NCBI GenBank assembly: GCA_018398765.1 | Contig: JAHBMJ010000347.1 | Location: 1-45,000, forward strand | DNA length: 45,000 bases | Direction: 5' to 3' | Source: Chromera velia | Taxonomy: Eukaryota > Sar > Chromeraceae | Part shown: one piece after another, positions 11,070 to 23,166 of the stretch | How the letters are laid out: each line of letters opens with the position of its first letter | Numbering within the stretch: the stretch's first letter is position 1 | Translations under genes and position numbers: made by a program | Notes under the pieces: generated by a model | Told to the model about the DNA's origin: nothing | The model's input: the letters and a program-made list of their open reading frames with translations, nothing else | Databases searched by the model: none

Positions 11070-12549
11070 AAAGAATCACATGGCGGTTCCCTGCATGCAG
11101 GTGCATGAGTGCAGGATGATACAATGATTAGTAATTGCACATGCGAAACAAACGCAGCCACGTACGTCCACAGGGGCGGGACGCACTCATCAAAACAAGA
11201 CAAGACAAGGCAGAAAGAGGCAGTAGGAATAGGGAGAAGCCTCAGAACAATGCTGTCTGTCGGCATTTCCTCGCGCATGGACAGGCAGACGTTCGCACCT
11301 ACATAGTCAGGGAGGATATGGGAAGATGAAGGAACTTGAGGCTGGCAGGCGAGGAACTAGGGGGAGGGAGTAAAACAGGACAGGGGCGAGAAACAAAGCA
11401 TCTACATGTTGCGTCTAGGCAGGTATGAGACTTACATGATGGAGCAAATGTGCTTCTCAAAGACTCTGCACACATAAACAGAAATGCGCATGAATGATGG
11501 CAAGAAGAAAGAAAGACTTCCATGCAATGTGATGGTGCATTCGTGTGCAATGGAGGCTTTGCAGGTGAGAACTTCGAATACGCATGCACTTTGAGGGAGA
11601 GCCCCTGCACTGACGACTGAAAGTTACCAGGAGACAGTGCGTGAAGTGAAGCAGCGCAATTCATGTCACAATTAAGGTCAGTCGACGAAACGCAAACCAG
11701 GTAGCGAACCGATCGATGCAAAGACCGACCGGGAGATAGACATACAGATAGGCGAGCAGCCAGAGAGCCGGCAAGGGAACAAAAGAGGCGAATCTTCACA
11801 CGTACAGGCAGACCCACTTTCGACTTGGCAAGAAAGTGCATGGCTCTTACTTAGCTAAGCAAGGCTTTACACTTTCAGTACATGAAAAGCACAGCCATTT
11901 CTTCAAGTAGGTAGTATGTACAGGAAACAAAGAAATCATGCTACACCGCTTGGAGAACACACTCACTCACTCTGGAGGGCATAGGTCCACCAACGCGCTG
12001 ATGGAGTCAGTGCTTCCTCCCAGCCCGAGCCTGCGCAAGGACATAGTAAGAAAATGGAGGGGAAGAGAGTCAACCGTCCTTCCTTCCTGCAGTCTGGGAT
12101 CGAACAAAATTCTAATCTCGCACTAGCTTCCAAGTGAATGGAGCAGACAAGTATGGGGAGTAGTGAGAGAAATAAACTTGAACGATCGGTCCGTGGTCTG
12201 AACCCAGCTTGAACTAACTGCGCGATTGCTTGACAAATCAACGGCCATTCCCCCTACCTTCCTGCCTGCCTCCCTGCCGACTCACTCACTCACTCACTCA
12301 CTCACTCACTGACTCACTGACTGACGCTTCAAGACGTCCTTGGTTTGCGTTCCACTCTGCTTCCATGGAAGCGCTACACGTAGAAAGGAAGGAGAGAACG
12401 AGAAATGTCCAACACACTTTGAAGTCAGTGGGAAAGATTCAGACCAGACCTTGGCAGCTCCACTCATGCATGCACATGCTCTCTGTATGCATAGGACTCA
12501 CCGGCGTTGAGTGCACCAGGTGAAAAGCGAAATCGCGATAATTTCACTT
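11070..12549 (-). other. Candidate cluster of short minus-strand exons (second micro-exon gene or 3' alternative exons)
   Basis: Five segments on the minus strand have good splice borders and lengths that are multiples of 3: 12502-12549 (48 nt), 11971-12030 (60 nt), 11590-11604 (15 nt), 11436-11465 (30 nt) and 11070-11090 (21 nt). Donors are GTGAGT, GTGAGT, GTGCAT, GTAAGT and GTGAGT; acceptors are mostly TGCAG. They can be joined in phase 2 (giving for example LGLGGSTDSISALVDLCPP) and also in phase 1 without stops, so the reading frame is undecided. They lie just downstream of the stop of the secreted-protein gene at 12803. They could be an independent gene or alternative 3' exons reached through a weak donor near 12814. 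Confidence 0.3.
12284..12325. repeat. (ACTC)n tetranucleotide repeat
   Basis: Tandem ACTC units, which on the minus strand read as GTGAGT repeats, i.e. donor-like sequence. They end in GACTGACTGAC, the complement of GTCAGTCAGTC. Confidence 0.85.
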
Positions 12550-12802
12550 CTACGAGCAGTAAAACAATGTGAAAGACACTTAGAGGGGGACCGAGCTGGG
12601 GCAACAGGGCAAACCGACATGGAGCCACCCCGACAGACAGACAAGTCCACAGAGACACAAACAAATAAACAGGCAGAGAGGGACCCGAAACAATCAATAC
12701 ATGCAGGCAGCTCCCTTCTCTCTCTTCTCTTCTGCTCTCTTTTTTTCCTGCACACACTGCTTTCCTCAGCCAAGCAACCAGACAGAAGAAAGTTCAACAA
12801 AC

Positions 12803-15800
12803 CTACAGGTCACTGAGGTCCTTCAGCCTCTCTGCAGAGCTGTACGGAGTCAACCCCAACCTCTCAGCGTACACAATCACGGGCTTCCTGCAGGGGGTCA
12901 TGCATGCGGGATTAGTTTAATTGAGTATATATGTATACTTGCGCAAATAATAGGAGTTGAGACGAAAACTAGATACGGAGTGACACAAATTTATCAACAC
13001 GGACGTCTTATTGCTTTTTCTACCGTCTCTCCAGAGTCTTGGACCTTTTCGAAATGAATTGCGAACACACTTCTGCCTGACTCACTCACGTGTCTGGTTT
13101 TGTCTTTGTGAGGGTTCTGTGGTCGATCTCCATTGCCTTGAGGTCTTCAGGGAGAAGGAGACTGGCCCGGATCTGGTCCTCAGTCATGCAGCTCTCGTCA
13201 CACCCACTCGCCCGCATTTTTCGGATGCGCCCCTCTTGGCTGCAGCATCACACACACACGTGGGCGGTAGACAGGCAGACGAACGGGTGACCGGAAATGA
13301 TGGGGATCTCGCAGGGGATGTCAGAAGGTGCGGAAGAAGAGAGAGGAAGAATGACAAAAATGACAATTCAAGCGGATGTTACTGGATGACTGCTTGAGTG
13401 CTTCAAACTTCTTGTGACAGAGGTGCTTGGCAGCCCTGCAAAGGAACAAGTGCTTTGCTCAGCTGACAAAAATCACAGCTAGACTTCTGAGAGAAAGAAA
13501 AGGAAGGCCGAGACCAAAGTGGTACTTTTCGGCATAAAACCGGCTCCTCCTCTTTTCTGCCATCCTCTTCGCACTGGATCCTTTCCACCACCCACCCACC
13601 CAAAGGCTCCAGGGCTCTCCACCGGGAAAATCCCAGAGGACCAGCAGAGAGTCGTCAGGTAGCGCTTGTAGAACCCAGAGGGCTCTCTGCATTCAGGCAG
13701 AATTAAAGAGGACTGAAAGGACCGGATTGAAAAAAGATACAAAGGGAGGAGTGAAGAAGTGTGGAGGAGTTCCCCTGAAACAAACACCTTCTAGCTTCCA
13801 GTGAAAGGATGAAAGAGACACCGAGAGCGCAGGAGGAGTCCAAGGCGTCAAAATGCTCATAGAATATAGTCAAGGCACAAAACAAGGAAGGACTTTCCGA
13901 GCCTTTAGACTTCGTCAGTGGTCATTCAAAATCTCTTCCATAGGCACAAAATTAGTACTGATGTCATTCGTTTCTCACCATGAGAGTTTCCTTTCTCAGT
14001 CCATTTCATGTATCATACCATCACGCACAAGACTAAGTATCATCCCATCAGCTTCAACTGAGCGGGAGCACGGTGATTGCATGAAGATTGCACGTCTGAC
14101 CCCCGCGCTGTCCGCCAGCTACCTGACACATGCACTTTTTCTCTAATTGACTGTCAGAGTGGCAAGAAAGAGACTCACTCACACATTGTGGGCCCTCAGG
14201 TTGGAAGGCAAAAGTCTGTCGCTCTGGAGGCTCTCTGGAGTCACCCCCGCAGCGTCCAAAAGTCTCCAGAGACCCCACTTGTCCTCTATGCCCATCGCCT
14301 CGAATCTGTCTCTCGCTGTCTTCGTTTCCTTCTCCTGAAAAGCGCGGGCCTTCAACCTGTTTCCATTTCAATGAAGCAAACGTTGAATCAAGGCAGTTGA
14401 TGGAGTTATCATACACAGGACAACAATAGGGAAGGAGAAGAACCCAAAAAGGAACTACTGGTGGTACCCCCTCGCCGGACTGGGTGAGGACAAAAGAGAA
14501 AGGAAACATGCGATTGAATCTTTTAATATTGGAATCCCTTCGGTTTTTTCTGACAGCCAACTGCACCTCTCTTGCATTGAGGCTTTGCCGACTCGCCGAT
14601 CCCTCCCCTGCTTCCCTTTACACACGCGCACAATTACTTGCTTACCCACAAACTAAAGTACCCAGCGGCAAGCTGACTAAGTCCCCACACCCCAAAGGCA
14701 AGCCACCACAAATTCATGCTGCCCTGCTGAGACATTCGCGCTTTCGCACATCCACACGTGCATATTCACACTCATACTTTCCCCCCGTATGTTTCACTCA
14801 CTCAATCAATCACTGACTGACTGACAAATTGCCTGTCGCAATGTCCAGCGTTCTTTGAAACAAGGCTTTCATCTCCTCTCCGTTCCCAGTCCTCAAGGGC
14901 TCCCTTCCTCCTTTTCTTGAGGAAGTCCCGCTACCTCCGAGTCGACCTCCGTCTCCTCTGCCCTGCTGCTGGTGTCCCTCTCTCCCCTCTCCCCCCTCCT
15001 GTTCTGCTTCAGCCGAGTGCGTGTCTCTTTCTCCGTCTCTGTCTTGCGCCTGCTCTCCTTCCTCCTCCTCTCCACTCGAGTTATCGCTCTCATGGTCATC
15101 GTCCCCCCACCCAAAAAACATTTTGACCTTCTGCCAGCCGCTTTTGTCTCTTTTCCCACTTAGCCGGCTTTGATCCAAAAACGACACGGCATTGCCCGTC
15201 CGATGAGCTCCTGCATATGCAACACCAAGAAGAAAATTCACTGGCTGCAGGGGTCACAATGACGATCGTTCAATTGATGGGCGTCCTGTGTCAGAGAAGA
15301 AGAACGTGGTAACGCCAAAGGGAAATTAGGAATTGTGAATGACTTTGCCCACTCATACGAGGCACCGCTTCATGGGAGGCCTGCCGTCTTTTCAAGCTTG
15401 GAACGTTTCAATGACGATCCACTCGATCATGGAATTCTGGGATGATGGCAGCCATGCAAAAAAAAAGAGAGAGATCGAGCCTGTATGAAGAAGCTGAGTG
15501 ATGGAAAGAATTTGTGTGTGCGAGAAAGAAAAAGGGCAGTCAGACGGACCCGCCTCCTCCTCGACTTGAAGTTCGCGAATTGGCGTCCGGGACTCGTCCT
15601 CCAAATTCCTTTCGCCTGATGCCATTCCTTCATTTAAGTCGGCGGCACGGTCATCGAGTCCGGTCACCGGCTTTTTGCCTCTCTCTGCACTCTCGTCAAG
15701 GCTTCTCTCAGATCCAGGCCTGCCAGTATCATCTCTGTCTACTATCTCATCGAGGCTTTTGCGAACGACAGGTGCCCCCATTTCATCTCTGTCTGCACTC

Positions 15801-16843
15801 TCGTCAAGACTTTTGCGAACGACAGGCGCGCCTGTTTCATCTCTTTCTGCACTCTCGTCAAGACTTTTGCGAACGACAGGCGCGCCTGTTTCATCTCTTT
15901 CTGCACTCTCGTCAAGACTTTTGCGAACGACAGGCGCGCCTGTTTCATCTCTTTCTGCACTCTCGTCAAGACTTTTTCGAACGACAGGCGCGCTTGTTTC
16001 ATCTCTTTCTGCACTCTCGTCAAGACTTTTGCGAACGACAGGCGCGCCTGTTTCATCTCTTTCTGCACTCTCGTCAACGCTCTCATCCAGCCGAGGACCC
16101 GATCTTTCGTCCCGGTCTGATCTGTCTCGTTCCTCCCTTTCTCGTGTCAACCTTACCGCTTTCTCTTCCTCCAGAGCCCTTTTTTGGGCTTCTTCAGTGT
16201 TCCTCCGCTCCTCTTCTGCCTTCCTCTTTGCTTCTGCTTCCTCTTTTCTCTTCGCCTCCTCTTCCCTTTTCTTCGCTGCCTCCTCGTGCTCTTTCTTCAC
16301 CAGCGTCTCCGTCTTCTTGAAGGTCTCTTTGAAGCTCTCAGGGGACACATTTAGAGACGCGAAGGTCTCTAGATCCTTTGGCTCGGGAAGGAACTCTCCT
16401 CCTCCTAGGTCGTTGGCAATCTTTGCAACCATCTTTTCCAACGCCTTCTTTTTCTTTTTCTCCTGTTTCCTTCGCATCTTCTTGAAGTTGAACTTCTCGG
16501 TCTCTCTGCATCAAATTGGATCGGGCATTCAGGAAGAGGAAAAACGAGGGACGAAAAGACTTGTCGAGTGCAATCATGCAGAAAAGACACATGCATCAAC
16601 CAATTAATGGCAGCAACTCACTCGAAGAGACCCAAAACTTCTCTCCCTCCAAACTCAACCAGAGATCATACACAGAGCGTTAATCGTCCGCTGATGCCAA
16701 GGAGAGAAAAAAAATGAAGTGCATGTCATGCGTGCAACCGATTTCCTTCTCCTTTCCTTACTCCCTCCCTCCCTTCCTTTCCTCCCTGCTTGCTTTCTTT
16801 CTCCCTTCACCACCTTTTTTTTTTCTGAAGCTCGACGCCACGA

Positions 16844-16875
<32 letters not shown>

Positions 16876-19800
16876 TGTTTGTGTTTGTGTGTGTTTGTGT
16901 TTGTGTGTGTGGTAATGTCTCTCTGAAAATCGCAGCTTCAAACGACAAATCACGCAGAAAGACAAAAGCCTCCAAAGAGAAGAGCAGAGGAAAAATCAAA
17001 AACAAGGGAGACTGACGGTACTTCTTTGCCCTCTTTTGTTCGAGCCTCATAGAGACTTGTGTAAAAGGACTTCATCTGCTCCCTGCACGCACGCACGCAA
17101 GACCAAAAAGAAAAAGAAAGAAGGAAAGTTTGTATCCTCGGCATTCCCATTCTCGTCGCCTGCGAATTTTGGGCTTTTGTAAAGACGAGAGTCATTTGCT
17201 CTCGGTAAGTGTGTGGAATGGCTTCTTCCTCTTTCATTCTCCTCTGTTCTCTTCTCTTCTCTCCATCGGTTGAATGTGCACTCATGAAGTTTCGACTGAC
17301 GGTTTGACGTCCATCTCCAGCAATTCCTTCGGTGTCGCGTGCAGTGCCTTCAGCTCTCTGGCGGTGATTCTCGCCTTCTTGAGAAGATCCAAAACCTCCG
17401 TCCAGTCCACAGCCCTCACTTCGTCGGGGAGGTCGTCATCTGAGTTAGAGGTTCCCTTTTTGTCCGAGGAGTCCTGCAAGAACAGCAATTTGTTTCTCTC
17501 TTCACTCTCGTCCTCTCCTGCAAGGGGGGCACGGTCCTTCCTACCCCCCAGACTGGCAGACGGACTGCCTTCATGCTCAGAGACGGGGCCAGTGGACACA
17601 CTGCCGCCACCCCTCTTATCACTTTCCTCGTCTTCAACACGGGGCCCTCCAGACACGTGGTTGTCACTTCTCTCCTCAGGTTCCTCCAAAGATCTTTGAG
17701 AAGATCGCGTCTCTCCTTCTCCAGGCGCCGGCCGGACCTCCCCTCCTGGACCAGTCACTGCTCCTTCTCGAGCCAGCTCGGCAGCCCTCTTCTCCTCCTC
17801 CCTCAGCATCCGTGCAACGGGAGGGGGGTCTTTCTCTCTGCACACAAACACATCGACAAGCAAATAGATAGGGGCACACTAGAAAATGAAAGATTGAACG
17901 CTGCACAACAAGCTGGAGAGAGCTCTAATGAGTCAGAGTGCTGATCTCACATGTGTACTGCAGTCAGTGAGGCACTTCGTGACCAAACCTCATGCATGTT
18001 ACACTGGCAACCAGTCGATCACGTACCTTTTCAACCGATCGAATTCTTATTCAAACTTTCCTACGTCTTTTTCAGAACTTTCAACGTCTGGGGACTGCTA
18101 ATGAGTCATGAATAAATGCCCTTTTTATCGTCTTGCATTCCTCTTGCGACTGACACTTTTGATGTCCATAGCTGGGGGTCCCTCTTTCTCACCAACAGGT
18201 CGCGGTAGACGTCCGCCGGGTCGCTGAGCGGACAGGAAGACAGATTTGAAAAGTTCAGGTCGGAAGCAAGACGCAGGGAGACATCCAGAAAGTTAGAAAC
18301 AAACAACGGAAGAAAGGAAGGTAATATGTAAAAACAAAAAAACAGGAGCCTGTAAGCGCAAAGTCAACCGGCACCAAAGAAAGGATTAGCCCAGACAGAG
18401 GCAAAGGCTGGCCGAGAATTGGTGCGAGGAAATGAGGAGAGCAAAGAGAGATGACAGGAACCCAGACAGACACACAGGGAGGGCGGCAATCTACACACAC
18501 AAACAAAAAGGTAGACCATAGGATGGGAAGACAGGCAGGGAGAATGGGAAGCAGGTAGGTGGGTGCTGCGGGGGGTAAAACAACAAAAAGGAAAGAAAAT
18601 CTGTTTGATTGTCTCAGACAGGACATATCATTTCAAATGACTGACTGACACATCTGCCCTCTGACAGTCCTCCGGAGTGATCCCCAGTCTCTTGAGGTAA
18701 TTCATGTCGATGCCCTCCTTCACAAACACCCGCCGGAAGAGGCCCAAACTCGCACCCGTCAGGCCTGCCCCAGAGAAGGACCTCATGTTCGCCTCCTGCC
18801 GCATTCTCTCTTGGATCAATGCCTGTATCACTTTCTGATCTCCTTCTCCGTCCTCTTCTGTTTTTTCATCTTTTTCAGAGATTACATTTTGCTTCGAGCT
18901 TTGTGCGGGGAAAAGAGAGAAGGCGGCTGAGAGAACTCTGAAGGCGTTGAAGGCCATTGACAGAACTCCAGTGTCTGAGGGGCGAGGGGGCAAACCAGAG
19001 GGGCCCGAGGATTCGTGAGAGTCACTGGAACCCTTAGATGGTTTTGTGAGAGGAAATGGAGGAGAAGAGGGTGATGTTGGATTGTGCAGAGCTTTGTGTG
19101 AAGGGTTGATAAGAGGGGGTGGAGAGGCTTCGTGAAAGAAAGAGCCGAGTTTCGAAAGAAAAGAGAGGGAGGGCAGGGCAGGACTCTGTCCCCCTCTTTC
19201 TCCTTTTCTTTCTCTGGGGGACTCTTGATTGCTTGCAGTGGGGTGTCTTCCATGTGGACGTTGCAATGCAACAACCTGGCTTCTTCTTACTGAGGATCCC
19301 AACTTTCGTCCCTCTTTTATTCTCGTTCGTCTGTTCTCTCTCAGAGAAGCTTTTTCTTCCTCATTGTCCTCGTCTGTTTTTTTTCTATTTTTCAATGAAC
19401 TTGAAATGCCTTTCAGACTTCCTCTTTGGTGTCGACCGATTTGGTCTCTAGAAGCCGCCCCTCCTTCCTTGTGTACAGACGTCTCCATGCCGGCCTGTTG
19501 CAAAAACTTGCGCGGCACGTCTTCGTGTTCCCCCTCCCCCTCCCCTTCTTCTTCTGCCCCCGATGTGGATTCATTTTGGTCAGCATTTTGCTGGGGTGGT
19601 GGTGGTGGTTTGGGCATCTCTCCTATTCCCAACTCTGCATACGCCCTGTCCCATGTTTTGTCTCTGAATCTTCGGGCTGCCTCTTCGCCCTCTTCGTAGA
19701 TCTTGAACAAACTCAACTTCTCAAACTGTGTGAACAGATCGGGGTTCAAACAACGAAGAGCACAAAAATCAAAAGAACCACAAGTAGACAGAAACCTCTC

Positions 19801-22672
19801 CTCAGTAGAGCCTTCACCCCTTGTACCTTTGACCAGACAGGGCTCCGACTGTGTCACTGACGCACGCCATTTCGGGTTCTTTCTCATAAACGGACAAATA
19901 GCGTTGCAGGCCGGTATCTGCCAGTCCTCACAGAACAAGTTCTTCTCCACCTGACCCATCCATGCTCTAGGCATGTTGCACTGCTGAGATGCCTCTGCCA
20001 GTGCCGCGTTTTCTGCATTCTCCTCAAGCACCTGACCTGCCCAGCGTGCTTCGAAATCTCGGCACTGCCTTCCGCAGGCACGGAAATGCTTGCATTTTGT
20101 CGTCCAGGCCTCAAACTCTTTCTGCTGATTGCCTTCTCCACGACCATCTTCCCCCTCATCGGATCCCCTCTTCTTCTTCACCATCACCCGGCACTTCGAT
20201 GGGTAGAGGTTGGGGCAGAGGGTTTCTGCAGATGCGCAGGGCATCCATCGGTCGCAGAGAGAGGGGGGAAACCCCATTCTGCTCTCCATAGTTCGGATGT
20301 GATTCATCACACTCAGCTGAGCGTCTTCCTGCCCTTTCAAGTACTTCATTCGGAGCAGAAAGGTGCACCTGCACATTGAATCGAAGTGAAGGAGACAGAA
20401 AGAGATTGGAAAAGGGATGATGGCCAACGCGAAGGCCCCTTTTGACCCCACAATATCAAATTGGACACACATCTACATAACAAAAAGAAAGAATTGAAGT
20501 TTCCAAAACAGAAAAGAGCCTGTCTGGCACACGAACAGCCACCTGATTCAAAACTCTATTGAGGGCTCAGAGAAGCTCATCAGTAATGATCACCTTCTTT
20601 TGACGTGCAGAAAAAGAGACGAAAGAGTCAACTGACCTGTGTGCGCACTGTTCTCTCTTCGCGAACTCATCACAGAAGGGAGTGGACTCCTCCATCAAGG
20701 TCATCTCTTCAGAGACGGCAGCCCTCACAGGGCACTGCCCAACTTTCTTTCTGTACAAGTGGGCTGCCTCGTCGATCGTTGCCTTCTTCATCAACTCGCC
20801 CTTCTTTTTATCCTCGACGATCCTGCTTGCAATCATTGGGACACTCATTCGTTCGTTCGTTTGTTTGCTGTATAATTAAGATGATGTGATCTGTCACATT
20901 GTGGATGAATCCCCCCCACAACGGAGAAATGCGAGGTCGCCAATATGCACAGAACCTTGCGGCAACCACTTTGTGAACAGGCAGCAAAATCAGAATGCAA
21001 AAGAGACAGCGGGGAATAAACAAAATGCCGGAGGGAAAAAACGAGAGTGTCGCGAGGGGGCGTCAGAAGACCAACAACGAACATCTCTGGCATCGCGAAG
21101 AATCGTCTGGACATTCAAGGGCCTTGACTGGGAAGGCTAGACTTGATGTGTCCTTGCGTGCGTCAGAAGAATTGGACATTCAAGCGTATGCAAAGGGAAG
21201 AGTAGATCGACTTACGGTTTGCAAAAGCTGCAGCCAGAAAGAAAGGAAAACAAAAGAGCGTAAATTCTTTTCAAATAACAAAGCATACTGCAAAGCCCTG
21301 AAGTCTTTCTTTTCTTCTCAAGACGCACATCTGCTACACCTCTGCATCTAGACTCACTCTTCCGCTAGTTCTGGTTTTTCCTTCCTTTCTTCCCTCAACG
21401 TCCGCACACATTCAACGCGACAGATTCATGAAGCCCCGTTTCTTTCCATCCTTCTGTTTTTTCCTCTCGGCAAGTGCTTGCAAGCTGCCTGAGCATTGCT
21501 TTAGAGCTCTTTGCTGGAATCCCCCCGATGGGCTTCCTGTTCCTGTTTGATTTCTTTCCTGTTTGTCCCTTTGAGGTCGTCACAATCGCCTTTCCCAAAG
21601 GATCTCTTTGCCCTGCTGACTTGCTCAATCACGGCTTTTTGTTTTGCTGCCTTCTTCTCTACCTCCTTGACTGCCCTTGTTCGTTTGTGCCCAGGCACTC
21701 GAGCCATCCTGCCAGTGACTTGAACGGACAGTAAATGGAAAAGAGAGAAGGGAGGGAAAACAGACAGGGAAAGTGGTCGTTTCATTGGGCTGACTGAATG
21801 ACGCACTCACTGACTCACACAGTTCTGCCCTCCCTCCCTCCCTCCCTCACTCACTCACTCACTCACTCACTGACTCTTCGCAGTCCCTGCAAGCAGAACA
21901 CATATGGGAGGGGATGGGGATGTGTCACGGTGGTCCTGTTGCGAGCTTCCGCCCTCCATCTCTGAAGAGAGTTTGTGGTGCCAGGAAGGGAAAACAACTT
22001 CAAAACTGTGCGACACTCCAAGAGGAGAGAAAAAAACGTGAGGTCCATGAGTCGAGGGAGGGATCCGTCTCTTGAAGAGACGAGCGGGGCGGTATTGCAT
22101 CCTAATGACTTTCTTCGCGCAACCAGCTCTTCCAGTCAAATGATAGCCAGACTCACTCGTACTGTTCTGCCGTTTCCAAGGGAGTGCTGCAGTCAACGAA
22201 AAAAAAAGAAGACAAAGAGATGTTCACGTCAGTGGAGTCAGATCGCAAATTGAGAAGAGAGAGGACCCAGCAAAAAGGTCTCTCGCATGTCTTGCTTCAC
22301 TGCCAGACAGACCAACAGAAAATTCGAGTCCTACAAAAAGTCGATCAATCGAAAAAGGAAAAAGGAGAACAGAATGCGCGAGCAGGCGTGTCGATCGAAT
22401 CAATTGCTAATGTATTTCTGCCTGTGGTACCTTGACCTTCTTTTTTTGGCTGTCCCTGCATTTTTCAGTCAGTCTGCCTCTTTGTGTTTTGACCTCTATT
22501 TCCCCTTTGCCCATTTCCGTGATTATTTTTCTGTAAGCAATTCAACCAAAGCGGATTTGCATAAGCATTTATGCTCGTCCTTGGATGATCCCGCCGAGAA
22601 ACCAAAGGGACTGACAACAAAGTGCAAGACGACTCCCTGCAAAAAGACAAACGAGGTGAGGAAACACACACA

Positions 22673-22751
<79 letters not shown>

Positions 22752-23073
22752 GAGAGAAAGAGAGAAAGAGAGAGCGCAATCACGGACTCGAAGACTAAGA
22801 AGAGGCAAGGGCGTTGCCCATGGAAGGAGAGAGGAAGCTTCCACCATATCGATGATCAGATAAGAGAAATGGATGATGATCGAAGAGAATATCTAGAAGC
22901 ATTCTTGGCTGACCTTTCAAAGCATCTGCACAGTTCTCATTGCGGAAAACAGACCAGGCAGGAAGGTAGAGGCACAACACTTGCATGTGCAGAATGACAT
23001 TTCCACAAAGGAAGCATAGGACGAAATGGACCCAGACGTGATCAAAAGGAAAGGACACTCACTCACGCACATA

Positions 23074-23107
<34 letters not shown>

Positions 23108-23127
23108 GAGAGAGAGAGAGAAAGAGG

Positions 23128-23166
<39 letters not shown>

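Noticed and set aside
13642-13686. 45-nt in-phase segment on the minus strand (EPSGFYKRYLTTLC)
   Set aside because: Acceptor is good but the donor GTCCTC is poor; left out of the main model as an optional exon.
15514-16607. Two long plus-strand open frames (268 and 310 codons) opposite the minus-strand exon
   Set aside because: They are open only because of the 54-bp repeat and Glu/Lys-rich codons on the other strand; the minus-strand frame has splice borders and phase continuity.
21501-21711. Lys-rich minus-strand frame (ARVPGHKRTRAVKEVEKK) after a GGCAG acceptor in an intron of the secreted-protein gene
   Set aside because: No donor in the required phase 2 before its stop codon; may be a missed or terminal exon but not supportable.
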